A DNA stretch of 64,000 bases from Cognatiluteimonas sedimenti (lineage in GTDB: Bacteria > Pseudomonadota > Gammaproteobacteria > Xanthomonadales > Xanthomonadaceae): positions 911,780 through 975,779 of the forward strand of contig NZ_JALGCL010000001.1 in assembly GCF_022808325.1 (NCBI RefSeq). Reading direction: 5' to 3'. The position numbers were made by a program, and so were the translations under genes. The notes under the pieces were generated by a model. It worked only from the letters and a program-made list of their open reading frames with translations, was not told where the DNA came from and did no database searches. Below, piece by piece: positions 27,214 through 36,279 of the stretch (its first letter is position 1; the number at the start of each line of letters is the position of its first letter).

Positions 27214-29307
27214 ATGTCGAATCCCAGTTTCGCGACGCCGCGTGCGTCGCTGCGGGTCGTGGCCGTCGTCGCCGCGGCCTGCCTGCCCGCCTCGCTGGCG
27301 CTTGCCACCGAGACCGATGACCAGGTCACCACCCTGGAGCGGGTCGAAGTCCGCGCCGAACCCCCGCATCCGATTACCGTGGACAGCATCGCGCAGGCAC
27401 GGCGCCGCCTGGACGAGCGCGCGGGCGGCACCGCGCTGGTCGATGGCGAAGCCTATCGCTACGGTCGCGTCAGTACCCTTGCCGATGCGCTTGGCCAGGC
27501 ACCCGGGGTGTTCGTGCAGCCGCGCTTCGGTGCCGAGGAAGCACGGCTGTCGATCCGCGGCTCCGGCCTGCAGCGCACCTTCCACGGCCGCGGCATCGCG
27601 CTGCTGCAGGACGGCGTGCCGCTCAACCTCGCCGATGGCAGCTTCGACTTCCAGGCGATCGAGCCGCTGGCGGCGCGCTACATCGAGGTGTACCGCGGCG
27701 CGAACGCGCTGGAACACGGCGCCGCGATGCTCGGCGGCGCGATCGACTTCGTTTCGCCGACCGGCTACGACGCGCCGGCGACGACCCTGCGCATCGAAGG
27801 CGGCAGCTTCGGCTACCGGCGCGCGCAGGCGGCTTTCGCCGGGGCCGGCGATCGCACCGATGGCTACCTCAGCCTCAGCGGCTTGTCGCAGGACGGCGCG
27901 CGCGAGCATGCGCGCCAGCAGAACGTGCGCCTGTTCGGCAATGCCGGCTATCGGTTCGGCGAGACGATCGAGGGCCGCGCGTACGTCACCCATGTCGACA
28001 CGCGCTCGGAACTGCCGGGCAACCTGACGCTTGCGCAGGCCATGGACGAACCGGACGCCGCCAACGCCGGCAGCGTGGCGCTCGACCAGCGTCGCGACTA
28101 CCGCCTCGATCGCGTCGCGGCCAGGCTCGCCTGGACGCCTTCGGCGACGCGATCGCTGTCGCTGTCGGCCTGGTACGCCGACAAGTCCCTGCACCATCCG
28201 ATCTTCCAGGTCCTGGAGCAGGATTCGCGGGACGCCGGCGTCGATCTCCGATGGCGCGGAGAAGGCAGCCTCGGCGGGCACCGCAACGTGCTGGTCGCGG
28301 GCGTCTCGCTGGCGCGCGGCGACATCGACGACCAGCGCTTCGCCAACGATGGCGGCCAGGCCGGTGCGCCCCGCAACCGCTTCGACCAGCGCGCCGGCAA
28401 CGCCGCGGCCTATGTCGAGAACCAGTGGTGGCTGGCGCCGCGCTGGGTGCTGGCGATCGGCGCGCAGGCGCTGCAGTCGCGGCGCCGCTCCCGGGACATG
28501 CTGCTGACCGCCGGCAGCTGCGGGCTACCACTGTGCGACGAGGGCTTCGACGTGTCCTACTCCGGCGCCAGCCCGAAACTGGGCGTGCGCTGGCTGCTGG
28601 ACGACGACATGCAACTGTTCGCAAACGCCAGCCGCAGCCTGGAGCCGCCCAGCTTCGGCGAGCTCAGCGGCGGGCCGGGCGTGACCCAGGTCGACGCGCA
28701 ACGCGCCACCACCGCCGAAGTCGGCCTGCGCGTGCGCCGCCGCGCGCTGTCGCTCGATGCCGCGTTGTACCGCGCCCGGATCGACGGCGAGCTGCTCGCC
28801 CTCGACGACGCCGACGGCAATCCGCTGGGCACCGTCAATGCCGGCCGCACCCGCCACCAGGGGCTGGAACTGGGCCTGGCCTGGACGCCGCTGCCGGCAT
28901 GGACGCTATCGCTGAATTACCTGCGCAACGATTTCCGCTTCGACGGCGACCCCGTGCATGGCGACAACCGGCTGGCCGGCATTCCACCGCAACAGTTGCG
29001 CGCCACCCTGCGCTGGTCGCCGGGAGAACGCTTCTACCTCGCGCCCAACCTGGAGTGGGCGCCGCAAGACTATTTCGTCGACCACGCCAACACCTTCCAG
29101 GCCCCGGGATACGCGCTCTACGGGGTGCGCATTGGCGGCAGGGTCGGGACGCGCTGGTCCTGGTTCGCCGATGCCCGCAACCTCGCCGACCGCCGTTGGG
29201 TCGCCAGCAGCAACGTCGTCGCCGACGCGCACGGACTGGATGCGACGAACTTCCTGCCCGGCGATGGGCGCGCGCTGTACCTCGGCATGGAGTGGCACCC
29301 GGAGTAA
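27214..29307 (+). CDS. TonB-dependent outer-membrane receptor (copper or siderophore type)
   Basis: A 697-residue outer membrane protein with a signal peptide (ends SLALATE), a likely TonB-box region TLERVEVRAE, a plug domain (SIRGSGLQRTFHGRGIALLQDG; EVYRGANALEHGAAMLGGAID), and a barrel that ends in an aromatic-rich strand. It takes up an iron chelate, copper or another small ligand using TonB energy. GGAG precedes the ATG. The adjacent DUF2946 gene suggests copper, but no Met or His clusters typical of copper receptors stand out in the plug. The ligand is therefore open. Confidence 0.88.
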   Translation: MSNPSFATPRASLRVVAVVAAACLPASLALATETDDQVTTLERVEVRAEPPHPITVDSIAQARRRLDERAGGTALVDGEAYRYGRVSTLADALGQAPGVFVQPRFGAEEARLSIRGSGLQRTFHGRGIALLQDGVPLNLADGSFDFQAIEPLAARYIEVYRGANALEHGAAMLGGAIDFVSPTGYDAPATTLRIEGGSFGYRRAQAAFAGAGDRTDGYLSLSGLSQDGAREHARQQNVRLFGNAGYRFGETIEGRAYVTHVDTRSELPGNLTLAQAMDEPDAANAGSVALDQRRDYRLDRVAARLAWTPSATRSLSLSAWYADKSLHHPIFQVLEQDSRDAGVDLRWRGEGSLGGHRNVLVAGVSLARGDIDDQRFANDGGQAGAPRNRFDQRAGNAAAYVENQWWLAPRWVLAIGAQALQSRRRSRDMLLTAGSCGLPLCDEGFDVSYSGASPKLGVRWLLDDDMQLFANASRSLEPPSFGELSGGPGVTQVDAQRATTAEVGLRVRRRALSLDAALYRARIDGELLALDDADGNPLGTVNAGRTRHQGLELGLAWTPLPAWTLSLNYLRNDFRFDGDPVHGDNRLAGIPPQQLRATLRWSPGERFYLAPNLEWAPQDYFVDHANTFQAPGYALYGVRIGGRVGTRWSWFADARNLADRRWVASSNVVADAHGLDATNFLPGDGRALYLGMEWHPE

Positions 29308-29316
29308 GGCGGAGCA

Positions 29317-29342
29317 GCCCGGCGGGATCGCACCCGCCGGGC
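29317..29342. terminator. Bidirectional hairpin between TonB receptor and membrane-sensor genes
   Basis: A perfect 10-bp stem (GCCCGGCGGG at 29317-29326 and complement at 29333-29342, 6-base loop) sits in the 44-base gap between convergent genes. No T-run follows on either strand, so it may be Rho-assisted. Confidence 0.5.
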
Positions 29343-29351
29343 ATCCATCCG

Positions 29352-30278
29352 CTATGCCGACTGCACCAGCAGGTGCTTGGCCAGTTGCCCGTGCAGGCGG
29401 CCGATGCCCCGCAGCAGGTGCAGCGTGGCGAACAGCAGCACCACGCCGCAGGCGAAGGCGATCGGCAGTTCCCACGCGCCCAGCGTGGTGGCCGGTTCCC
29501 AGTAGCCGAGCCAGCCGCCGGACAGGGACCAGCCGTCGAATGCGCCAAGCAAGACCAGCGGCGGCGCGATCACCAGGCCCAGCGAGGTCGCCAGCAAGGT
29601 CACCGCCAGGGTGAAGTACACGACGCCCAGCGGCAGCATCGCCAGCATGTACAGCAGGGTCGTCCAGGTGCGCGGGTCGGTGAACATCTCGCCGATGCGC
29701 GCCAGCACCGGCCGCTCGCGCGCGGCGTACACCGGCCGCCGCGGCATCCGCTCGCCCAGCATCACTTCGACGATCCTGCCTTCGACCAGCGCCAGCAGCC
29801 GCACCGAACCCAGGAACAGGATCACGAACGGGATGCCGATGATGATGACCGACAAGCCGAGCGACAGCGAGATCCCGGTCACCACCCAGGTGAAGTAGAA
29901 GGTCCCGGTGGCCAGCGCCAGGATCGAATAGAACAGCGCGCCGTAGGTACGCGGATCCGCGGCGACGCCGAAGAAGCGGCCAAGCGCGGAGTGCCGCGGC
30001 GGCGGCGGCGGCGCACGCAGCGCGGTTTGCACCCGGACCTCGGTGTCGCGGTAGATGTCGGCGACCTCCCCGGGCGCGCCGTAGCTGCCCGCGACCGCGG
30101 CGATGACGTCGGCTTCGGACTGGTCGGGATGCTCGGCGAGTTCCGAACGCAGGTATTCCTCGGCGTCGTACAGCGCGTCCTGCACCAGCGCCGGATCGGC
30201 GCCGGCCAGGGCGGCGCGCAACTGCGCGAGGTACTGGGGAATGGAAGTCGGCAACGACGAATGGTGCGTGGCGTTCAT
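29352..30278 (-). CDS. Membrane 'sensor domain' protein with DUF1700-like N-terminus, partner of PadR
   Basis: The 308-residue protein has a cytoplasmic N-terminal region (about residues 1-90: YLAQLRAALAGADPALVQDALYDAEEYL, then YGAPGEVADIYRD). This resembles the DUF1700 segment that partners PadR regulators. About four to six membrane helices follow, in two repeats around residues 110-175 and 210-300. It overlaps the PadR gene by four bases. Such pairs are typical of envelope-stress or membrane-lipid sensing modules (family knowledge). The substrate is unknown. Confidence 0.78.
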   Translation of the reverse strand: MNATHHSSLPTSIPQYLAQLRAALAGADPALVQDALYDAEEYLRSELAEHPDQSEADVIAAVAGSYGAPGEVADIYRDTEVRVQTALRAPPPPPRHSALGRFFGVAADPRTYGALFYSILALATGTFYFTWVVTGISLSLGLSVIIIGIPFVILFLGSVRLLALVEGRIVEVMLGERMPRRPVYAARERPVLARIGEMFTDPRTWTTLLYMLAMLPLGVVYFTLAVTLLATSLGLVIAPPLVLLGAFDGWSLSGGWLGYWEPATTLGAWELPIAFACGVVLLFATLHLLRGIGRLHGQLAKHLLVQSA

Positions 30279-30679
30279 GCGCGGGGCCCCTGGAGGACGG
30301 AATCGACGGAATCGCGGGTGGCGCACCAGGCGTCGGTCCAGGCGCGCAGGACCTCCCGTCCGGTGTCGGTGATGCGGTAGTAGCGGCGCGGCGGGCCGGC
30401 CACGGACGGCTCGACGAAGCTGTCGAGCAGGCCGGCGCCCTGGAGGTTGCGCAGCACCGGGTACAGCGCGCTCTGCTTGCCGGCGAGCACGCCCTCGCCC
30501 ACCTGCTCGAGTCGCTTGGCGATCTGGTAGCCGTACATCGGCTCGCTTGCCGCGGCCAGCACTGCCAATAAGGCCAGCGAGACGGTACCGGCGCTGAGTT
30601 CCTTCTGGAACTTGCGCAGCTGCTGCACGGCCAGGTCGTCGTCCGGAGGTGCGGCTGGCGAGGGAGGAGATGTGGCCAT
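30275..30679 (-). CDS. PadR-family transcriptional regulator
   Basis: A 134-residue regulator with the PadR winged-helix motif ([14 protein letters not shown], then [23 protein letters not shown], then [14 protein letters not shown]). Most such proteins repress their own operon and respond to a ligand through the wing and C-terminal helix. Its stop overlaps the start of the membrane-sensor gene. The sequence CTGGAGG lies just before the ATG. An interrupted palindrome, GCTAT (30708-30712) with ATAGC (30726-30730), lies about 29-51 bases upstream of the start and could be its operator. Confidence 0.88.
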   Translation of the reverse strand: MATSPPSPAAPPDDDLAVQQLRKFQKELSAGTVSLALLAVLAAASEPMYGYQIAKRLEQVGEGVLAGKQSALYPVLRNLQGAGLLDSFVEPSVAGPPRRYYRITDTGREVLRAWTDAWCATRDSVDSVLQGPRA

Positions 30680-30857
30680 GGCGGCCTCCAGCTAGGTTGC
30701 AGGCAATGCTATTACGGACTTCGGTATAGCGAATGTGCCCATAGTCATGCCACGCCAACACTGGCCTACGCCGTCTTTACGGATTCCTCTCCCGCGCTTG
30801 ACGGTCGGCCACCTACGGTGCCGATGTCGCACCCCCTCGCGACCGCAGGAGAACCCC

Positions 30858-31061
30858 ATGCCACGCGGCGACAAATCCAGCTACACCGACAAGCAGAAGC
30901 GCCAGGCCCAGCACATCGAACAAAGCGAGAAGAAGGAAGGCCGCTCGAAGGAAGATGCCGAGCGGATTGCCTGGGCCACGGTCAACAAGCAGGACGGCGG
31001 CGGCAACAAGTCCGGTTCCGGGCGCAAACCGGACAGCGACAAGACGCATACCCGGCACTGA
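30858..31061 (+). CDS. Small basic/hydrophilic protein, 'plasmid stabilization'-like family
   Basis: A 67-residue, highly charged protein without membrane or signal segments. Its start ([21 protein letters not shown]) and the [12 protein letters not shown] block match a widespread family of short chromosomal proteins that databases often label plasmid stabilization protein; the role is unknown and may be stress-related. The ATG at 30858 is preceded by AGGAGAA. Its promoter must lie in the 178 bases shared with the divergent PadR gene. Confidence 0.75.
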   Translation: MPRGDKSSYTDKQKRQAQHIEQSEKKEGRSKEDAERIAWATVNKQDGGGNKSGSGRKPDSDKTHTRH

Positions 31062-31132
31062 GGGTCCGCGCCGCATGGCGGCATCGGCGGCGCTGCGCCA
31101 GAATCGGCGCATCGCCGCCGAAGGAGCCGCCC

Positions 31133-32095
31133 GTGTCGAACCTGCGCCCGCTGTCGTCCGCCCTGCTGTTCGCCCTGTGGGCGTCGTTGTCGATCGTGCT
31201 GCCCGCGGCATCGGCGCAATCGCCCGGGGCGGCGGCGGTCGTGCCACCGCCCAAGTCGATGCAGGAACTGCTGGATGGCTCGAGCCCGTCCGACTGGCGC
31301 GCGCTGGATCCGGCCAACACGCTGTACATGGAGCTTGCCGGCGGCCGCGTGGTGATCGAACTGGCGCCCGCGTTCGCGCCGGCGCACGTCGCCAACATCC
31401 GCACGCTGGCGCACGAGCATTACTGGGACGGCCTCAGCATCTACCGCTCGCAGGACAACTTCGTGGTCCAGTTCGGCGATCCGACCGAAGACGAAAAGGC
31501 GCGCAAGCCGATCGGCAACGCGAAGGCGCAGCTGCCGGCAGAATTCACCCGGGAATCCGAAGGCCTGGCCTTCGACCGCCTGCCCGACAGCGATGGCTGG
31601 GCGCCGGAGATCGGTTTCTCCGGCGGCTTTCCCGTCGCGCGCGACCCGAAGTCCGGCCAGGCCTGGCTCGCGCACTGCTACGGCACGCTGGGCGCCGGCC
31701 GCGACGTCGCCGCCGATTCCAGCAACGGCACCGAGCTGTACGTGGTAGACGGCCAGTCGCCGCGCCAGCTCGACCGCAACATCACCGTCGTCGGCCGCGT
31801 CGTGCAGGGAATGGAACTGTTGAGCGTGACCCCGCGGGGGCCGCAACCGATGGGGTTCTACGACGAGCCCGGGTTGCGCACGCCGATCAGGTCGATCGCG
31901 CTGGCGGCCGACCTGCCCGAGGCCGAACGCACCCCGCTGCAGTTGCTGCGTACCGACACGCCCGTGTTCGCCCAGGTGGTCGAATCGCGCCGCAACCGCA
32001 AGGATGCCTGGTACAAGGTCCCGGCCGGCCACATCGACCTGTGCAACGTACCGCTGCCGGTGCGCGCGCCACCGCCGGCGCAACCCGCGGAATAG
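31133..32095 (+). CDS. Exported cyclophilin-type peptidyl-prolyl isomerase
   Basis: The 320-residue protein starts with a Sec signal (hydrophobic about residues 8-27, cleavage likely after ASAQ). It carries a cyclophilin domain with the family's landmarks: [38 protein letters not shown], and a [12 protein letters not shown]-type C-terminal strand. There is a long inserted segment (residues about 150-200) compared with the 165-residue minimal domain. It likely assists folding in the periplasm. The GTG start follows AAGGAG at eight bases. Confidence 0.85.
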   Translation: MSNLRPLSSALLFALWASLSIVLPAASAQSPGAAAVVPPPKSMQELLDGSSPSDWRALDPANTLYMELAGGRVVIELAPAFAPAHVANIRTLAHEHYWDGLSIYRSQDNFVVQFGDPTEDEKARKPIGNAKAQLPAEFTRESEGLAFDRLPDSDGWAPEIGFSGGFPVARDPKSGQAWLAHCYGTLGAGRDVAADSSNGTELYVVDGQSPRQLDRNITVVGRVVQGMELLSVTPRGPQPMGFYDEPGLRTPIRSIALAADLPEAERTPLQLLRTDTPVFAQVVESRRNRKDAWYKVPAGHIDLCNVPLPVRAPPPAQPAE

Positions 32096-32226
32096 CAACC
32101 CCGGCCGCGGCCCGCCATCGCTAAGGAGCGCGCGCTTCCGCGGACCTGCACATGCCCGGCCCGCCCGTCACGCCGCATTAGCTTGCGCCTGCCTAGGCTC
32201 CTCGCACCCCACAGCGAGAAGCCCCG

Positions 32227-32520
32227 ATGCCGACCCTGCGACTGCGCCTGACCGGGAGCGAAGACGACGCCCGTGCCGTGATCAACCTGCTGCAGAGCCT
32301 GGACGGGATCGAACACGTCGAGGAAGTCGCCGACATGATGGATCGCATGGACGATTCGGATTCCAGTTCCGCCGGGCTGAGCGACATCCGTGGCCCGGAT
32401 GCGCACGAACTGGAGATCGAGGCGCCCAACGAATCCACCGCCCGCAAGGTGCGCGAGGCGGTCGAAGCACTGGCCTTCGACCTCGACGCGCTGGTCGAAT
32501 TCGAGGAAGAGGAAGACTGA
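32227..32520 (+). CDS. Small acidic protein of unknown function
   Basis: A 97-residue acidic protein. Its N-terminal half, MPTLRLRLTGSEDDARAVINL, resembles a beta-alpha unit of a ferredoxin-like or ACT-like fold, and the second half has ELEIEAPNESTARKVREAVEAL. It ends with a run of Glu/Asp (EFEEEED). I do not recognise a family. The upstream GCGAGAAGCC lies at a weak distance. It is between the cyclophilin and GFA genes, convergent with the latter after 33 bases. Confidence 0.65.
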   Translation: MPTLRLRLTGSEDDARAVINLLQSLDGIEHVEEVADMMDRMDDSDSSSAGLSDIRGPDAHELEIEAPNESTARKVREAVEALAFDLDALVEFEEEED

Positions 32521-32553
32521 GCGGCGATTGCCGCCACGACGGCGGCGCGCACC

Positions 32554-32904
32554 TCAGAAGCTCGCGCCGTCCACCTGCCTGATCTCGAGGGCCGCCAGGT
32601 CCACGTCCGGCAGGCAACGCAGGTTGACCGCCGCCATCGCCCGGCCGGTCTTCGGATCGGTCGCCTCGCTGAAGGGCGAAATCCCGCAGGTCGGGCAGAA
32701 GTGGTGCGCGATGTGTTCCTTGTTGAAGCGGTAGGTGCCGTAGTCGCCTTCCTTCGACGCCAGCACCAGCGCCTCGCGCGGGAAGAACGCCAGCAGCCCG
32801 CCACGCCGGCGGCACATCGAGCAGTTGCAGTCGATCACCTGCTTGACCTCGCCCTCCAGGGTGAAGGCAATCCTGCCGCAGTGGCAGCTGCCGGAATGGG
32901 TCAT
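32554..32904 (-). CDS. GFA-family zinc protein (glutathione-dependent formaldehyde-activating fold)
   Basis: A 116-residue protein with the GFA/CENP-V fold signature: CHCG near residues 7-10, CNCSMCRRRGG around 27-37, and FCPTCGIS around 69-76, the cysteines binding two zinc ions. It binds glutathione-type adducts in the best-known member; for most members no activity has been shown. It ends with LEIRQVDGASF. The ATG at 32904 is convergent with the acidic-protein gene. Confidence 0.88.
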   Translation of the reverse strand: MTHSGSCHCGRIAFTLEGEVKQVIDCNCSMCRRRGGLLAFFPREALVLASKEGDYGTYRFNKEHIAHHFCPTCGISPFSEATDPKTGRAMAAVNLRCLPDVDLAALEIRQVDGASF

Positions 32905-33036
32905 GGCGGTCTCCGGGCTGGATCGACCGCCGACCATACCGCGTCGCGGCCTCGCGCGCATCGGCCACGGGTCCGGATTGCCGTGTCGCGGCGATTGCCG
33001 CACGCTTGCGGTTTCGTGTCTCCGGGGGAACGATCG

Positions 33037-35220
33037 ATGCCGCATGTGCGAATGCTCCTGGCCTTGGCGCTGGTCGCCGGGCTGCCACTGTCCGCGCGGG
33101 CCGCGGAGCCTGCCGCAGGGCCCGCCGCCTGTGCGGCAATCCCGCTGGCCGGACGCGATGCCGCCGCCGTTGCTACCCCCAGCGCGGCCGATGCCTGGGG
33201 CGGGCCGCGCAGCGGCAACGAGGCCACCCTGTCCGACCGCGTGGTCCGCTACTCGATCGACGCCGCCCTGGACCCGGTCAAGCACACCGTGGCCGGCAAG
33301 CAGCAACTGACCTGGCGCAATCGCAGCGCGCAGCCGGTGTGCAGCGTGTACCTGCACCTGTACCTCAATGCGTTCGAGGGCCCGGGCAGCACCTTCATGA
33401 CCGAACTGCGCGAGGGCAACGACAAGTTCCGCAGCGGCGTCGACGTCAAGGACGGCAACTGGGGCTACGTCAAGCTGCAGGACGTCGCCCAGGATGGCGC
33501 GCCGGTGAAATGGAGCTTCGTGCAACCCGACGGCGGTCCGGGGACCGACCGCACCGTGGTGCGGCTGGACCTGCCGCAGGCGGTCGCGCCCGGTGCCAGT
33601 ACCACCCTGGACATCGAGTTCTTCGACCAGTTGCCGCGGGTGATCGCGCGCACCGGTTATTACGGCAGCTTCCACCTCGTCGGCCAGTGGTTCCCGAAGA
33701 TCGGCGTGCTCGAGCTGCCGGGCGAACGCGGCGCCACCGCGCCACGCTGGAACGCGCACGAGTTCCACGCCCACAGCGAGTTCTACGCCGACTACGGCGA
33801 ATACGACGTGCGCATCACCGTGCCCAAGGGCTACACGGTCGGCGCCACCGGCGAACAGACCGGCGCGCGGGTCGAGAAGGACGGCAAGGTCACCCACCGC
33901 TTCGTCCAGGGCGACGTGCACGACTTTGCCTGGACTGCCGACAAGCGCTACGCCAAGCCGCTGGTCGGCTACTACACCGGTGCCGGCAGCCCCAAGGTGA
34001 CGGTCCGGGTGTTGTACACGCCCGAATACGAGAACAACGCCAAGCCGGCGCTGGACGCCACCATCGAGTCGCTCGAGTACTTCTCGCGCACGCTCGGCCC
34101 GTATCCGTACCGCACCGTGACGGTGGTGATCCCGCCGCACAACGCCGACGAAGCCGGGGGCATGGAATACCCGACGTTCTTCACCGCATCGAGCTTCGAC
34201 GAGGTCCCGCCCGGCTCCACCACCCGCGACCTCCTCGACTTCGTCACCATCCACGAATTCGGCCACGGCTACTTCTACGGCATCCTCGGTTCCAACGAGT
34301 TCGAGGAGCCGATGCTCGACGAAGGCCTCAACGAGTACTGGGACCAGCGCATGCTGCGCGCCGCCAAGCGCGACATCCACCTCGGCACGCCACTCATGAA
34401 GAAGCTGGGCATCGACCTGCGCCTGCCGGTGTTCGACTACGAACGCCTGGGCGCGATGACCGAGCATCCGGCCGATCCACTCGGCCAGAACTCGTGGAAC
34501 CGCATGTCCGGCGGCAGCTACGGCACCGTGTACTCGCGCACCGCCACCACCATGCGCGACCTCGAGGCGGCGGTCGGCACGCCGGCGCTGGAGCGCGCGT
34601 TCAAGCTCTACTACGCGCGCTGGAAGTTCCGCCATCCCAGCATCGCCGACCTGCGCGAGGCGCTCATCGAGGGCACCGGCCAACGATCGACGGTGGAGCG
34701 CATCTTCGCCAGCCAGGTGTACGGCGTGCATCCGGTCGATGACAGCATCGCCTCGTTCTCAAGCAGCGAAGTGCTGCCGCAGGCCGGCTACGTGCAGTAC
34801 AAGGGCAAGCGCGTCGAATTGACCAGCAAGGCGATCGACAAGGCGGTCGCCGACAAGCGCGAAGCCTGGAAGAAGGCGCATCCCGGGGCGAAGGACAGCG
34901 AAGGCCCGTTCCCGTACCGCACGGTCGTGCTGGTGCGCCGCGCCGGCGCCGACGTGCCGCAGGCGCTGCTGGTGAAATTCGCCGATGGCAGCAGCGAAAC
35001 CGCACGCTTCGACGGCACGCGTCCGTGGCAACGCTTCACCTGGACGAAGCCCGGCAAGGCGGTGTCGGTACAACTGGATCCGGACCACAAGGTGTACCTG
35101 GACGCCAGCAAGTTCGACGACAGCCGCACGCTGGAAGGCAATGGTTCGGTCGCGCGCCGGCTCTCCGGCCAGTTCGCGTCCGCCCTGCAGACCCTCTTCT
35201 CCTTGCTGGTGAGCCTATGA
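33037..35220 (+). CDS. M1-family metallopeptidase (secreted)
   Basis: The 727-residue protein has a signal peptide (residues 1-22, ending SARAAEP), a beta-sheet N-terminal domain, and an M1 gluzincin core. Its zinc ligands are His406 and His410 in HEFGH with Glu407 catalytic, and Glu429 in LDEGLNEYW 19 residues later. The exopeptidase motif appears as GGMEYP (residues about 369-374) rather than GAMEN, as in the LTA4H-like or bacterial membrane-associated subgroup. It is upstream of, and translationally coupled (ATGA) to, a membrane protein, suggesting a membrane-bound peptidase complex. Confidence 0.9.
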   Translation: MPHVRMLLALALVAGLPLSARAAEPAAGPAACAAIPLAGRDAAAVATPSAADAWGGPRSGNEATLSDRVVRYSIDAALDPVKHTVAGKQQLTWRNRSAQPVCSVYLHLYLNAFEGPGSTFMTELREGNDKFRSGVDVKDGNWGYVKLQDVAQDGAPVKWSFVQPDGGPGTDRTVVRLDLPQAVAPGASTTLDIEFFDQLPRVIARTGYYGSFHLVGQWFPKIGVLELPGERGATAPRWNAHEFHAHSEFYADYGEYDVRITVPKGYTVGATGEQTGARVEKDGKVTHRFVQGDVHDFAWTADKRYAKPLVGYYTGAGSPKVTVRVLYTPEYENNAKPALDATIESLEYFSRTLGPYPYRTVTVVIPPHNADEAGGMEYPTFFTASSFDEVPPGSTTRDLLDFVTIHEFGHGYFYGILGSNEFEEPMLDEGLNEYWDQRMLRAAKRDIHLGTPLMKKLGIDLRLPVFDYERLGAMTEHPADPLGQNSWNRMSGGSYGTVYSRTATTMRDLEAAVGTPALERAFKLYYARWKFRHPSIADLREALIEGTGQRSTVERIFASQVYGVHPVDDSIASFSSSEVLPQAGYVQYKGKRVELTSKAIDKAVADKREAWKKAHPGAKDSEGPFPYRTVVLVRRAGADVPQALLVKFADGSSETARFDGTRPWQRFTWTKPGKAVSVQLDPDHKVYLDASKFDDSRTLEGNGSVARRLSGQFASALQTLFSLLVSL

Positions 35221-36167
35221 ACCGCACCCCCCGCCGCGGCGGCTTCGGCGCCGCCCTCGCCGCCCTGAAGTCCGCCCTGCAGTGGCGCCTGCTGCTGCTG
35301 TGGATCCTGGCCACCCTGTTGCCGGTGCTGCTGGTCGCTACGCCGCTGTGGACCACGCTGCAGGCGCAGTTCGGGCATTCGCTGCACGCGGACGACATCG
35401 CCGCAGGCCGCAACTTGCCGTTGCTGGTCCAGGGCTTGATGAAGATCGGCGAGCACATGGGCTGGCTCGGCGCCAGCCTCGGCGCGAGCTCGGTGCTGAT
35501 GCTGCTGCTGTCGCCGTGGCTGACCGGCATGGTGGTGGCGTCGCTGCGCGCCGGCCGCCGGCTCGGCTTCGGCGGGCTTGTCCATGGCGGGGTGTCCGAG
35601 TATTGGCGGATGCTGCGGATGCTGCTGTGGTCGCTGATTCCGCTCGGCATCGCCGCGGCGATCGGCGGCGGTGTGATCGGCGCACTGGACAAGGGCACCG
35701 AGCAGGCGATCCTGGCATCGGAAGTCGACAACGCCTCGCGCCTTGGCATGGCCGTCCTTGCCGTCGTGTTCGTGCTCGCGCACGCCACGGTGGAAGCCGG
35801 GCGTGGCTGGCTCGGCGCGGACGCCGGGCTGCGTTCGGTGATCAAGGCCTGGTGGCGTGGCTGCAAGCTGCTGATCAAGCGCCCGTTGGCGACGCTGCTG
35901 GTGTACCTGGTGGCCAGCATCGTCGGCTACGGCCTGGCGTTGCTGTTCGCGTGGCTGCGGGTACGCGTGGATGGCGCCGGCGTGGGCGCGTTCGTGCTGT
36001 CGTTCCTGCTCGGCCAGGCGATCGTCGCCATGCTGGCCTGGGGCCGGATCGCGCGCCTGCATGGCATGGCCGATCTTGCCGCCGACCGCATGGCGCGGAA
36101 GGCCACGGCGGCACCCGCCGCGTCGGTCGCCAGCCCCGCCGCCGCGGCCGAACCGTTGCCGGCCTGA
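35217..36167 (+). CDS. Integral membrane protein coupled to the M1 peptidase gene
   Basis: A 316-residue protein with about six or seven membrane helices (around residues 25-45, 90-110, 140-160, 178-198, 230-250 and 258-280) and an Ala/Pro-rich cytoplasmic C-terminus. It overlaps the peptidase stop by four bases. Proteins of this type next to an M1 peptidase could anchor it or present its substrates. No motif of known activity is seen. It is part of a two-gene operon. Confidence 0.78.
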   Translation: MNRTPRRGGFGAALAALKSALQWRLLLLWILATLLPVLLVATPLWTTLQAQFGHSLHADDIAAGRNLPLLVQGLMKIGEHMGWLGASLGASSVLMLLLSPWLTGMVVASLRAGRRLGFGGLVHGGVSEYWRMLRMLLWSLIPLGIAAAIGGGVIGALDKGTEQAILASEVDNASRLGMAVLAVVFVLAHATVEAGRGWLGADAGLRSVIKAWWRGCKLLIKRPLATLLVYLVASIVGYGLALLFAWLRVRVDGAGVGAFVLSFLLGQAIVAMLAWGRIARLHGMADLAADRMARKATAAPAASVASPAAAAEPLPA

Positions 36168-36181
36168 CTTTGCTCCGAATC

Positions 36182-36206
36182 GGACTGGCGCCCGGGGCGC
36201 CAGTCC
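36182..36206. terminator. Strong hairpin after the M1 peptidase operon
   Basis: A perfect 11-bp stem (GGACTGGCGCC at 36182-36192, complement at 36196-36206, 3-base loop) begins 15 bases after the stop. No T-tract follows, so it may end transcription only with Rho or stabilise the 3' end. Confidence 0.5.
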
Positions 36207-36279
36207 GCGGGCGAATCTGACGCGGGCATCACGTTGCGGGCCACCTCGCGGCGCTAGTCTGGGCGCATAGGGAGACCGC

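Noticed and set aside
30708-30730. Interrupted palindrome upstream of the PadR gene as a certain PadR operator
   Set aside because: The arms are only five bases with a 13-base gap and differ from the ATGT-N8-ACAT type; I mention it only as a possibility in the PadR entry.
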